From: a virus
Strand: one strand, 5' to 3'
Virus record (IMG/VR): IMGVR_UViG_3300048583_000145
Coordinates: 1-25,014 of that record
DNA length: 25,014 nucleotides
The stretch's first letter is position 1. Each line of letters opens with the position of its first letter. Position numbers and translations under genes: made by a program. Below are positions 7,862 to 16,240 of this stretch, in pieces. The notes beneath the pieces were generated by a model that searched no databases, was not told where the DNA came from, and worked only from the letters and a program-made list of their open reading frames with translations.

Positions 7862-8134
7862 ATGGCGCTGGTCGAAGACTACTTCGCGTTCTTCGGCGAC
7901 TTCGGCGTTGATGCAACGCTGAACGGGTCGCCGGTGCGAGGCATCTTCGACAACGCGTACGTCGACAGCTTCGGCCTGGCAACACGCCAGCCCCGGTTTG
8001 CGCTGAGCACGGCGCAGGCCGGTTCTGCCGCGCAGGGCGCCACGCTCGTCATCGGCGTGGCCACCTACCGCGTCACCGCCGTGCAGCCCGACGGCACCGG
8101 CATGACCGAGCTGGCCCTGGAGCTGCAGCCGTGA
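7862..8134 (+). CDS. Head-tail joining protein (lambda gpFII-like)
   Basis: A 90-residue protein, four bases after the previous stop. It opens with an acidic helix (EDYFAFFGDFGVDATLNG), followed by a beta-rich part with VRGIFDNAYVD, GATLVIGVATYRVTAVQPDGTG and a C-terminal strand (TELALELQP). This pattern of a 'G-x-x-V/I-R-G-I-F-D' strand and a final 'V-x-P-D-G-T-G' loop is that of the lambda FII/Phage_attach head-tail connector family. The protein would seal the head and provide the tail docking surface. Its TGA overlaps the GTG of the next gene. Confidence 0.65.
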   Translation: MALVEDYFAFFGDFGVDATLNGSPVRGIFDNAYVDSFGLATRQPRFALSTAQAGSAAQGATLVIGVATYRVTAVQPDGTGMTELALELQP

Positions 8135-8571
8135 ACCACCAGCGGCACATCATCCGCGAGGCCATCGTCGCTGCGCTGGCCGCCGCAGGCACGTCCGCTG
8201 CTTCGCGCGTGTACGACTGCCCGACCGACGTGCGCACCGTGTTCCCGTCGCTGGTGGTCGAAGACCTCGCCGAGCAGCAGGAAGCCAACACGCTGCCGGG
8301 TGGCGGCTCCAGGCTGATAGAGCGCACGCTGCTGATCGAGGTCACGGCCGAGATCCAGCAGAACACAGCGCCGGCCCGCGCGCGCGACCAGCTGCTCGCC
8401 GACGTCGAGCGAGTGATCGGCGGGCTGTCGATCGCGGGCGTCAAGTCCATCGTGCCCACCAGCTTTGCGCCTGACCGCAATGGCTCAGGTGAGCGCCCCA
8501 TCTTCGTCGGCCGCCAGCGTTTCGACGTGCTCTACATCACCACGCAGGCCGACCCTGCATCCATGTATTGA
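8131..8571 (+). CDS. Tail completion/terminator-like protein (gpU/gpZ-type)
   Basis: A 146-residue protein with a GTG start overlapping the previous TGA (GTGA). It has an N-terminal helix (HIIREAIVAALAAAG), a middle beta strand region (FPSLVVEDLAEQQE, then RTLLIEVTAEIQ) and a helix followed by a strand near the C terminus (ARDQLLADVERVIGG; RPIFVGRQRFDVLYIT). This alpha/beta pattern and the position between connector and tail tube fit siphophage tail completion proteins. The assignment rests on pattern and synteny. Confidence 0.6.
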   Translation: MNHQRHIIREAIVAALAAAGTSAASRVYDCPTDVRTVFPSLVVEDLAEQQEANTLPGGGSRLIERTLLIEVTAEIQQNTAPARARDQLLADVERVIGGLSIAGVKSIVPTSFAPDRNGSGERPIFVGRQRFDVLYITTQADPASMY

Positions 8572-8588
8572 ACCAGTAGGAGGCCACC

Positions 8589-9800
8589 ATGCCCCAAGCA
8601 TCCGGCGTTTTCAAGCAGCTCACGTACAAGGTCGAAGCCACCTATGGCGTGGTCCCCGCGGCCGCCAGCGCGCAGAGCCTGCGCCGCGTCACGTCCGACC
8701 TGGATCTGCGCAAGCAGACGTACCAGAGCAACGAGATCCGCACCGACCAGCAGATGCAGGACATGCGGCACGGCGTGCGCAGCGTCGAAGGCACGCTGGC
8801 CGGCGAGCTGAGCCCCGGCACCTATGCCGACTGGATCGACGCCGCACTGCGCCGGGACCGCACCATCGGCGTCAGCGCCGCGTCGGTGGGCCTCACCATC
8901 GCCGGCACCGGCCCCACCTACACCGTCACGCGGGCGGCCGGCTCCTACCTCACCGACGGCTTCAAGCGCGGCGACGTCATCCGCCTCAGCGTCGGCGGCT
9001 TAAACGCCAACAACCTGGCCAAGAACCTGTTGATCGTCACGCTCACCGCGACGATCGCCACTGTGCGGGTGGTCAACGGCTCGACGCTGACGGCAGAAGG
9101 CCCGATCGCCGGCTGCACCGTCAGCGTTGTGGGCCGCAAGACCTTCGCGCCGGCCAACGGCCACACCAACCGCAGCTTCAGCGTCGAGCACTGGTTCAGC
9201 GACGTGCCGGCCAGCGAGGTCTTCACCGGCTGCCAGCCCACGCAGATCGACCTGCAGCTGCCGCCCACGGGCCTGAGCACCATCAGCATCGGCGTCATGG
9301 GCCAGAACGTGGTGGCTGCGGGTTCGCAGTACTTCACCTCGCCGCTGGCCGCCACCACCACCGGGCTGACGGCTGCCGTCAACGGCGTGGTGCTGGTCGG
9401 CGGCGTCGCCGTGGCGGTGCTCACCGGCCTCACGCTGAACATCCAGAGCAACCGCTCGGGCGACCCGGTGGTCGGCAGTAACGTGATCCCCACGCGCTTC
9501 CCGGGCCGCATCCTCGTCAGCGGCCAGGCGACGGCCTACTTCGACGACGCCACCTTCCGCGACGCGTTTCTGAACGAGACCGAGGTCGAGATCATCGTCG
9601 TGCTCACCAGCGACAACTCCGCGGCCAGCCAGTTCATCAGCTTCGTGCTGCCCCGCTGCAAGCTGGGCGGCTCGAGCAAGAGCGACGGCGAAGGCGGCAT
9701 CGTGCAGACGATCCCCTTCACCGCGCTGCTGCCCATCACGGGCGGCGCCGGCATTGCCAACGAGCTGACGACGATCAGCGTCCAGGATTCCGCTGCCTGA
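8589..9800 (+). CDS. Phage tail tube (major tail) protein
   Basis: A 403-residue protein with ATG preceded by a full AGGAGG (8578-8583), the best ribosome binding site in the structural operon, as expected for an abundant virion protein. Features match the Phage_tube_2 type: N-terminal SGVFKQLTYKVEATYG, then LRRVTSDLDLRKQTYQSNEI and VRSVEGTLAGELSPGTYADW, a middle insert domain, and a C-terminal FPRCKLGGSSKSDGEGGIVQ-like stretch with TIPFTALLP. It polymerises into the tail tube around the tape measure. The 94-base gap to the next gene holds a long inverted repeat. Confidence 0.85.
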   Translation: MPQASGVFKQLTYKVEATYGVVPAAASAQSLRRVTSDLDLRKQTYQSNEIRTDQQMQDMRHGVRSVEGTLAGELSPGTYADWIDAALRRDRTIGVSAASVGLTIAGTGPTYTVTRAAGSYLTDGFKRGDVIRLSVGGLNANNLAKNLLIVTLTATIATVRVVNGSTLTAEGPIAGCTVSVVGRKTFAPANGHTNRSFSVEHWFSDVPASEVFTGCQPTQIDLQLPPTGLSTISIGVMGQNVVAAGSQYFTSPLAATTTGLTAAVNGVVLVGGVAVAVLTGLTLNIQSNRSGDPVVGSNVIPTRFPGRILVSGQATAYFDDATFRDAFLNETEVEIIVVLTSDNSAASQFISFVLPRCKLGGSSKSDGEGGIVQTIPFTALLPITGGAGIANELTTISVQDSAA

Positions 9801-9840
9801 CGGCGGCAACCCCGCACCTACCCGGCCGGGTTCGTCCTTC

Positions 9841-9889
9841 CTCGCAGTTGGACGGCTCGGTCGGGCAAGGGCACAACTTCAACTGCGAG
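9841..9889 (+). promoter_or_regulatory. Long inverted repeat just upstream of the tail chaperone start
   Basis: CTCGCAGTTG (9841-9850) and CAACTGCGAG (9880-9889) are perfect 10-base inverted copies, extendable to 12 pairs with one G-T wobble. The stem ends five bases before ATG 9895, so its 3' arm covers the region where the ribosome binding site should be. It could limit translation of the tail chaperone relative to the abundant tube protein upstream. Confidence 0.6.
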
Positions 9890-9894
9890 AACCC

Positions 9895-10320
9895 ATGACC
9901 GACAAGACCCCCGTGCCGCCCGACGCGGCGCCCTTCGACTTCAGCGCCTTCGAGGACGTCGACCGTGCAGACGTCCGCATCAAGGACCCGACCACCGGCG
10001 CGCCCACCGCCATGGTCATCACGCTGGCCGGCCCGGAGCACCCGGACCGCAAGCGCCTCACCTTCGCCCGCCAGCGCCGCCTGCGCGCCGCGCTGGCGAA
10101 GACCGGCAAGCTGCAGGTGGGCGACCCGGAAGACGACGCCGCCGACCAGCTCGACATGCTGGTGGCCTGCACGCTCGGCTGGTCGGGCGCTGCCGTGGCC
10201 TACACGCCGGCCGCCGCGCGCGCCCTGTACAGCGACAAGCGCCGCACCTGGCTGCGCGACCAGGTGCAGGCCGCGCTCGACGAGCGCGAGCTTTTTACGC
10301 GCAGCTCCGCGGCGACCTGA
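9895..10320 (+). CDS. Tail assembly chaperone, upstream frame (lambda G-like)
   Basis: A 141-residue protein lying between tail tube and tape measure, the fixed place of the tail assembly chaperone in siphophages. It has an acidic, proline-rich N terminus (PFDFSAFEDVDRADVRIKDP), a beta stretch (APTAMVITLAGPEHP) and basic helices (DRKRLTFARQRRLRAALA). A CTTTTTA stretch lies eight codons before its stop. Slipping back one base there leads into the next reading frame, giving a longer G-T fusion. The hairpin at 9841-9889 may control its translation. Confidence 0.75.
   Translation: MTDKTPVPPDAAPFDFSAFEDVDRADVRIKDPTTGAPTAMVITLAGPEHPDRKRLTFARQRRLRAALAKTGKLQVGDPEDDAADQLDMLVACTLGWSGAAVAYTPAAARALYSDKRRTWLRDQVQAALDERELFTRSSAAT
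10291..10298 (+). promoter_or_regulatory. Probable -1 programmed frameshift site
   Basis: The zero frame reads CTT TTT ACG at 10291-10299. After a slip of one base back within the five T bases (10292-10296), reading continues as TAC GCG CAG into FYAQLRGDLIALVELE, a natural-looking continuation of the preceding helix, and on to 10664. The slip site lies 8 codons before the zero-frame stop, as in other tail chaperone pairs. It is not a perfect X-XXY-YYZ heptamer. Confidence 0.55.
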
Positions 10321-10328
10321 TCGCGCTG

Positions 10329-10664
10329 GTGGAGCTGGAAATGCACCTGGCGCACCGCGAGCCCGACGGCGCCACGCTGCGAGAGCACCTGCAGGCGGCG
10401 GCCAAGGCCACCGGCGACACCGACCCGCGCCTGCTGCGCACGGTGCCGGCCGGCTGCGGTGCGCTCTGGGGCGCCTTCGCTGAACTGAACGGCTCGCGCC
10501 CGCTGGGCATGGGTGCCGTCGGCGCCATCCCGCTGAGCGAGCTCGAGGCCTGGCAGCGCCTGAACGGCGTGCGCCTGAGCCCCTGGGAGGTCGAGACCCT
10601 CACCGCCATGGACCGCGCCGCCATCGGCGTCATGGCCAGCAACGCGAAGAGGGCACCGCAGTGA
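10329..10664 (+). CDS. Tail assembly chaperone, downstream frame (lambda T-like part)
   Basis: The 111-residue open frame starts at GTG 10329, but its coding character begins earlier, at about 10296, overlapping the end of the upstream chaperone frame. There is no convincing ribosome binding site, so it is probably made only as the C-terminal part of a frameshift fusion. The sequence is helical with LRTVPAGCGALWGAFAELNG and a C-terminal LEAWQRLNGVRLSPWEVETL block. 'Choose-where-to-filter' helices of this kind (ending in LSPWEVETL-x-x-MD) are common in phage tail chaperone T parts. Its TGA overlaps the tape-measure GTG. Confidence 0.65.
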   Translation: MELEMHLAHREPDGATLREHLQAAAKATGDTDPRLLRTVPAGCGALWGAFAELNGSRPLGMGAVGAIPLSELEAWQRLNGVRLSPWEVETLTAMDRAAIGVMASNAKRAPQ

Positions 10665-13600
10665 GCAGCGTAATCGGTGGCATCGAGATCCAGATGGCGG
10701 CCGACCTGGCGCGCCTGCGCCGGGACATGGCCGACGCCAAGACCATGGTGGGCGGAGCGGCCACCTCGCTGCAGAGCATGGCCAACACGGTGAAGGCGGC
10801 CTTCGGCGCCATCGGCCTGGGCCTCAGCGTGGCCGCGTTCGGCAACTGGATCAAGAGCGCGATCAACGCCGCCGACGAGACTTTCAACCTCAGCCAGAAA
10901 GTCGGCATCGCCGCGCAAGACCTGGCCGGGCTGCAGCTCGCCTTCGGCCAGGCGGGCGTCGGCTCGGCCGCCATGCAGACGGCGCTGGTCAGGCTGTCGA
11001 AGGGCGTGACCGAAGGCAACGAGGCCTTTGCCCGGATGGGTGTCAGCGTGCGCGGTGCCGACGGTTCGCTGAAGAGCAGCAAGCAGGTGCTGTACGACGT
11101 GGCCGACGTCTTCGAAGGCATGCCCGACGGCATCCGCAAGACCGCGCTGGCCACCGAGGTCTTCGGCAAGGCCGGCGCCGACCTGATCCCGATGCTGAAC
11201 GGCGGCAGCGAGGGCCTCGAGGCCATGGCTGACATGGCCGAGAAGCTGGGCCTGGTCATTGACGACAAGACCGCGAAGGCCGCCGACGAGTTCAACGACA
11301 CCATCGACCTGCTGGGCAAGGGCACCCAGGGCGTGGCGATGCAGGTCGCGGCGCAGCTGCTGCCCACGCTGACCAACCTGGCCGGCGCGTTCCTGACCAG
11401 CATGACCTCAGGCAACCGGCTGGCCAACGTGGCGGCGGTGCTCAGCACCGTGCTCAAGAGCCTGTACAGCGTGGCCGTCGGCGTGGTCGGCTACATCACC
11501 GCGCTCGGCCAGAGCCTGGGCGGGCTGGCAGCGGCCACGGTGATGCTGGCGCGCGGCGAGTTCGCGCAGGCGGCGGCCACCATGCGGTCGACCTACACCG
11601 ACGCCGGCGACACCATCAAGGCCACCGCTGCCGAGATCGTGAAGGCCTGGGACGACACCGGCGGCGAGGGCGTCCAGGCCGCCGTGCAGATGGGTCAGGC
11701 CAGCGACCGCATGGTGGTCAGCACGCGGGAGCAGGAGGCCGCCATCAAGGCTGCCGCTGCCGAAGCCAAGCGCGCTGCCGACGCGGCCCAGCGCAACACC
11801 GAGGCCGTGCTCAAGGCCCAGGCCGAGCAAGAACGGTGGCGCAAGGAGTGGTTCGACGAAGAGGCCAAGCGCGACCTGCAGCGCATCGCCCAGTTCGAAG
11901 CCGCCCAGCAGGCCGAAGACGCCCGCGTGGCCAGCGCCGCGAAGATGGTGCAGGCCATCCGCCTGGAGACCGAGCAGCTCGGCATGAGCAACGAAGAGCG
12001 CGAGATCAGCGTCGCGCTGCTCAAGCTCGAGGAGGCCGGCATCGTCGAGGGCACCTACGCCTACCAGGTGTACGCCGAAGAGATCCGCGCCGCGATCGTC
12101 GACCGCAACGCCGTCAAGGCCAGCATCGACCAGACGCGCGCGATCTCCGACGAGTGGCAGAAGAGCGTCGACGCCATCAACGCCAGCCTGAGCGACGCGC
12201 TCTTCCGCGCCTTCGAAAGCGGCAAGGGCTTTGCAGACGCCTTCAAGAGCACGCTGATCAACGCCTTCAAGACGATGATCCTGCAGCCCACGATCAAAGC
12301 CATCATGGCGCCGATCAGCGGCGCGCTGGGATCGATCTTCAGCGGCGGCGCCAGCGCCTCCACCGGCGGCGGTGCCGGCGGCATGCTCGGAAACCTCGGC
12401 TCGCTGGGCAGCATGATCGGCGGGCTCGGCAGCCTGGGCACGATCTTCGGCACCGGTGCTGGCATGACCATCGGCACCGGCATCTCGGGCACCATCGGAG
12501 CGCTGGGCAGCGCTGGCGCCATGATGAGCGGCGGCGCCACCATGTCCGGCCTGGCGATGGGCGCCGGCGCGATCGCGCCGTACGCGCTGGCGGCCTACGC
12601 GCTGTACCAGGCGTTCAAGCACAAGGCCACGCCGCACATGGGCAGCGCGGTGCGCTCCAACGCCAGCGGCCAGGCCACCATGTGGGGCATCGACGGCTCG
12701 CAGATCCTCAACAACTACAGCGCCGAGACCGACGCCGCCATGCGCGCGCTGTCGGCCGGCAGCGTCGGCGGCCTCAACACCCTGGCGGCGGCCTTCGGCG
12801 GCGCTGCCAACTTCAGCGCCGACAGCCGCTTCGCCAGCGACGGCAACGACCCGAGCATCGGCCAGTACATCCTGAACCGCGGCAGCGCGCGGGTGGGCTA
12901 CGTCGGCAACGGCACCGACTACGCCAAGTACAGCGCCAACGGCGAAGAGGCGTTCAAGGCCTACTCGGCCGGCGTGCTGCAGGCGACCCTGGGCGCGCTC
13001 GACGAGATCGGCCTGCCGAAGTGGGCGCAGAAGCAGTTCGAAGACCTGGGCAGCGGCGCCACCATCGACAACTTCAACCAGGTCGCCCAGGCCGTGGCGC
13101 AGACCAACGTGGCGCTGCTCGGCCTGCAGGACAACCTGCAGCCGCTGGGCGGCGTGTTCAGCCGCGTGGCCGGCCTGAGCAGCGACGCGCTCTTCCAGCT
13201 CACCGAGTTCGCCGGCGGCATCGACGCCTTCGCCCAGAAGACTGCCAGCTTCGTCAGCAACTACTACAGCAAGGACGAGCAGGCCGGCATCCAGGCGCGC
13301 GACGTGATCGCGTCGCTCAAGGCTGCCGGCTTCAGCGACAGCACCATCGCCGGGCTCGACACCCGCGCCGAGTTCCGCGCCCTGGTGGAAAGCCGCAACG
13401 TCAACACCGCCGCCGGCCGTGAGCAGCTGGCCGCGCTGCTGACCATCGGCGATGCCTTCGCCGGCCTCACCGACATCATGTCCGAGCAGGGCAAGGGCCT
13501 CAACGCGCTGGCCGCCGCGGCGCCGGGTGGAAGCAACGCCCTGGGCAACCTGCTGACCGACAGCGCCAACGCCGGGCCGGCCGAGCTGAGCGTGAGCAGC

Positions 13601-13813
13601 CAGGTAGGGCAGTCCAACGCGCTCCTGCAGCAGGTCATCGACTCGCTGGCCGCGGTGCAGGCCAACGTGACCGCAGCGCTCAACACCGGCAGCGCGGCCA
13701 CTGTGGCGGCCGTCAACAAGGTGACCACGGCCATCGTCACCGGCGGCAACCCGAACAACATGGGCCCGCAGTACTACGGCGACATCGGCGGTCAGCTGAA
13801 CCCGGGCAGCTGA
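10661..13813 (+). CDS. Tail tape measure protein
   Basis: A 1050-residue protein with a GTG start overlapping the previous stop. The N terminus (IEIQMAADLARLRRDMADAK) and residues 30-220 are the usual helical tape-measure head. Residues about 352-430 form a long charged coiled coil rich in Ala, Glu, Lys and Arg. Residues about 547-653 are Gly/Ala/Ser/Met-rich and hydrophobic, the segment thought to insert into the host membrane. The C-terminal part is again helical. Tape-measure length scales with tail length, roughly 1.5 angstroms per residue in known siphophages, so a tail of around 150 nm is expected. The position after the chaperones confirms the call. Confidence 0.93.
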   Translation: MSSVIGGIEIQMAADLARLRRDMADAKTMVGGAATSLQSMANTVKAAFGAIGLGLSVAAFGNWIKSAINAADETFNLSQKVGIAAQDLAGLQLAFGQAGVGSAAMQTALVRLSKGVTEGNEAFARMGVSVRGADGSLKSSKQVLYDVADVFEGMPDGIRKTALATEVFGKAGADLIPMLNGGSEGLEAMADMAEKLGLVIDDKTAKAADEFNDTIDLLGKGTQGVAMQVAAQLLPTLTNLAGAFLTSMTSGNRLANVAAVLSTVLKSLYSVAVGVVGYITALGQSLGGLAAATVMLARGEFAQAAATMRSTYTDAGDTIKATAAEIVKAWDDTGGEGVQAAVQMGQASDRMVVSTREQEAAIKAAAAEAKRAADAAQRNTEAVLKAQAEQERWRKEWFDEEAKRDLQRIAQFEAAQQAEDARVASAAKMVQAIRLETEQLGMSNEEREISVALLKLEEAGIVEGTYAYQVYAEEIRAAIVDRNAVKASIDQTRAISDEWQKSVDAINASLSDALFRAFESGKGFADAFKSTLINAFKTMILQPTIKAIMAPISGALGSIFSGGASASTGGGAGGMLGNLGSLGSMIGGLGSLGTIFGTGAGMTIGTGISGTIGALGSAGAMMSGGATMSGLAMGAGAIAPYALAAYALYQAFKHKATPHMGSAVRSNASGQATMWGIDGSQILNNYSAETDAAMRALSAGSVGGLNTLAAAFGGAANFSADSRFASDGNDPSIGQYILNRGSARVGYVGNGTDYAKYSANGEEAFKAYSAGVLQATLGALDEIGLPKWAQKQFEDLGSGATIDNFNQVAQAVAQTNVALLGLQDNLQPLGGVFSRVAGLSSDALFQLTEFAGGIDAFAQKTASFVSNYYSKDEQAGIQARDVIASLKAAGFSDSTIAGLDTRAEFRALVESRNVNTAAGREQLAALLTIGDAFAGLTDIMSEQGKGLNALAAAAPGGSNALGNLLTDSANAGPAELSVSSQVGQSNALLQQVIDSLAAVQANVTAALNTGSAATVAAVNKVTTAIVTGGNPNNMGPQYYGDIGGQLNPGS

Positions 13814-13815
13814 GC

Positions 13816-15375
13816 ATGGGCGTGCAGATCCTCATCGCCGACGTCGACGCGTACGACCCCGCTTTGCCGGGCGTCGTCACGCTGCGCTTCGCGACGCAGG
13901 GCTATGCCACCGGGCCGGCGGACACCCCGGCGCACACGTTCTACGACGGCCGCATCACGCAGCGCCCGAGCGTCACCCGCAGCCTGTTCGCGGGTGCTGC
14001 GCGCACCTTCGGGCGCACGCAGGTCAGCTACGGCGACCTGGTGCTGGCCAACAACGACGGCGGGCTCGATGCCATCATCGGCTACGGCTTCGCCGGCCGC
14101 GCCGTCACGCTGCGGGTGGGCGAGCTGGCCGCCGACGGCACCGTGCCGAGCTGGTCGACGGTGTTCACCGGCGTGATGGAGCAGGCGGTCTTCTCCTGGA
14201 CCCGCGTCACCCTGCGCCTGCGCGACCGGCAGCAGGACATCGCCAAGCCGCTGCAGGGCAACCGCTACGGCGGCACCAACGCGCTGCCGGCCGGCCTGGA
14301 CGGCGTGCCCGGCGACATCCAGGGCGAGCCCAAGCCGCTGATCTACGGGCGGGTCTTCAACATCCAGCCGCCGTGCGTCAACACCACGCGCCGGATCTAC
14401 CAGCTGCACGACGGCAGCGCGCTGCAGAGCGTCGACGGCGTGTACGACCGCGGCGTGCCTCTGACCGCCGGCGCCGCCTACGCCAGCCAGGTGGACATGG
14501 AGACCACCGCGCCCGCTGCGGGCCAGTACCGCGTGTGGAACAGCGCCGCGGGCTGCTTCATCCGCCTGGGCTCGCAGCCGACCGGCACGCTCACGGCAGA
14601 CGCCTCGCAGGGCGCGGCCGTGGCCAACCGCACGGCCGGCCAGCTGTGGAGCCAGGTGCTGCAGAAGGCCGGCGTGTCGGCCGGCAGCATCAGCGCGGCA
14701 GACATCACCGCGCTCGACACGGCGGCCAACTACGCGCTGGGCGTGTACGTGGGGCCCGGCAGCGACACCAGCGCGATCGAGGTGCTCGACATGCTGGCCG
14801 CCAGCGTGGGCGCCTGGTACGGGCCCGACGTGGCCGGCCTGTGGCGCATCAAGCAGGTGACCGCGCCGGCCGGCGCCGGCGTCGGCACGCTCACCGAGCT
14901 GGAGGTGCTGAGCGTCGAGCGCGTGGTAAGCCAGGACCCGGGCATCGGCATCCCGTCGTACCAGGTGACGGTGAAGTACCAGCCGCTCTGGGCGGTGCAG
15001 GTCGACCTGGCCGCGGCCGTGGCGGCAGACCGCACCAGCTTCCTGGCCAAGGACTACCGCAAGACGGTGGCCAGCGACGCCGCGGTGCTGACCGTGTACC
15101 CCACGAGCCCCGCGCTGACCTTCACCACGGTGATCAACACGGCCGCCAATGCCGCGACCGAACGCGACCGGCTGCTGGCTCTGTACAAGGTGCGCCGCGA
15201 CATGCTGCAGGTGCGCGTGCGGGTTGACGCCGCTTTCGGCGCGCTGCTGGTGCCCGGCGCGGTGGTGGAGCTCGAGCTGCCGCGCTACGCGATGACGGCC
15301 GGCAAGCCCTTCCTGATCGTTGCCGTGCAGGCCGAGTACCGCACCGGCACCTACAACCTCACGCTCTGGGGCTGA
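13816..15375 (+). CDS. Tail-tip/baseplate hub-like protein
   Basis: A 519-residue protein starting two bases after the tape-measure stop. It opens with beta strands (VQILIADVDAYDP, VVTLRFATQGYAT) and includes ITQRPSVTRSLFAGA, VTLRLRDRQQDIAKPLQG, then EPKPLIYGRVFNIQP, and ends in a compact beta domain (PGAVVELELPRYAMTAGKPF). Proteins of this sort at this place form the hub or distal tail ring at the tail tip. No peptidase or hydrolase motif is seen. The assignment is mainly from synteny plus the beta-rich character. Confidence 0.6.
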   Translation: MGVQILIADVDAYDPALPGVVTLRFATQGYATGPADTPAHTFYDGRITQRPSVTRSLFAGAARTFGRTQVSYGDLVLANNDGGLDAIIGYGFAGRAVTLRVGELAADGTVPSWSTVFTGVMEQAVFSWTRVTLRLRDRQQDIAKPLQGNRYGGTNALPAGLDGVPGDIQGEPKPLIYGRVFNIQPPCVNTTRRIYQLHDGSALQSVDGVYDRGVPLTAGAAYASQVDMETTAPAAGQYRVWNSAAGCFIRLGSQPTGTLTADASQGAAVANRTAGQLWSQVLQKAGVSAGSISAADITALDTAANYALGVYVGPGSDTSAIEVLDMLAASVGAWYGPDVAGLWRIKQVTAPAGAGVGTLTELEVLSVERVVSQDPGIGIPSYQVTVKYQPLWAVQVDLAAAVAADRTSFLAKDYRKTVASDAAVLTVYPTSPALTFTTVINTAANAATERDRLLALYKVRRDMLQVRVRVDAAFGALLVPGAVVELELPRYAMTAGKPFLIVAVQAEYRTGTYNLTLWG

Positions 15376-15379
15376 ACGC

Positions 15380-16240
15380 ATGGCCAACATCCTGCTCGCC
15401 TGGCGCAACCGCATCGACGACGCCACGCTCAGCGGTGGCACGTGGCAAGCCACGCTGCCGCTGAACAACCTGAAGAACCGCCAGATCCAGCGGGTGGCTC
15501 GCAGCGTCAACGACAGCACCGGCTCCACGCTCTTCGTTGCCGACCTGACGCAAGGCCGCAGCGTCGGCGTGCTTGCCTTGGCAGGGCACAACATCAGCGC
15601 CGTGGGCCGCATCCGGGTGATGGGCCACACCGCCGACAGCTGGGCTACGCCCACGTACGACAGCGGCTGGCTCGACGCCTGGGCGCCGGGCATCGTGCCG
15701 ATCGAGCTGCAGGCCTGGGAAATGGACGAGTTCTGGATCGGCTCGCTCACGGCCGAGTTCCGCAACAGCTACCGCAGCCCGTTCATCCACGTGCTGCCGG
15801 CCGAGCAGTACCTGCGCTACTGGCGGGTGGAGATCGACGACACCACGAACGCCGCGAACTACGTGCAGATTGGCAGGGTGTTCCTCGGCCAGGCCTGGCG
15901 GCCGACCGTGAACTACGAGTACGGCGCCGAGCTGGGCTTCGAGGACCCGAGCGTCATCGACACAAGCCTCAGCGGCGCCGAGTACTTCGACGAGCGGCCC
16001 AGCTTCCGCGTGCTGCGCTTCACCCTGGCGGGCATGAGCGACTACGAGGGGAAGCTGTTCGCCCTGGACGTGCAGCGCGTGGCCGGCGTCACCGGCGAGG
16101 TGCTGGTGGTGCCCGACTCCGAAGACGACAGATCCGTCCTCACCGGAGCGTTCCTCGGCCGGATGCGCCGCCTGGCCGCGCTGCAGGCCCGCAACATCGA
16201 CCGCACCAGCGGCGTCTTCGAAATCAAGGAGTCCCTGTAA
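15380..16240 (+). CDS. Tail structural protein with galactose-binding-like beta fold
   Basis: A 286-residue protein; ATG at 15380, four bases after the previous stop. The N-terminal 110 residues (LLAWRNRIDDATLSGGTWQA, LPLNNLKNRQIQRVAR, FVADLTQGRSVGVLALAGHN) follow a pattern seen in phage tail proteins with a discoidin-like carbohydrate-binding jelly roll: 'NL-x-x-R', a strand, then 'LAGHNIS'. The C-terminal part includes FRVLRFTLAGMSDYEGKLF. It may bind a surface polysaccharide or dock the fibres. The family-level call is inference from pattern. Confidence 0.55.
   Translation: MANILLAWRNRIDDATLSGGTWQATLPLNNLKNRQIQRVARSVNDSTGSTLFVADLTQGRSVGVLALAGHNISAVGRIRVMGHTADSWATPTYDSGWLDAWAPGIVPIELQAWEMDEFWIGSLTAEFRNSYRSPFIHVLPAEQYLRYWRVEIDDTTNAANYVQIGRVFLGQAWRPTVNYEYGAELGFEDPSVIDTSLSGAEYFDERPSFRVLRFTLAGMSDYEGKLFALDVQRVAGVTGEVLVVPDSEDDRSVLTGAFLGRMRRLAALQARNIDRTSGVFEIKESL

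Noticed and set aside
13792-15765. 657-residue minus-strand open frame opposite tail genes
   Set aside because: Spans two well-packed plus-strand tail genes and their junction; Arg/His/Gly-rich shadow composition without domain features.
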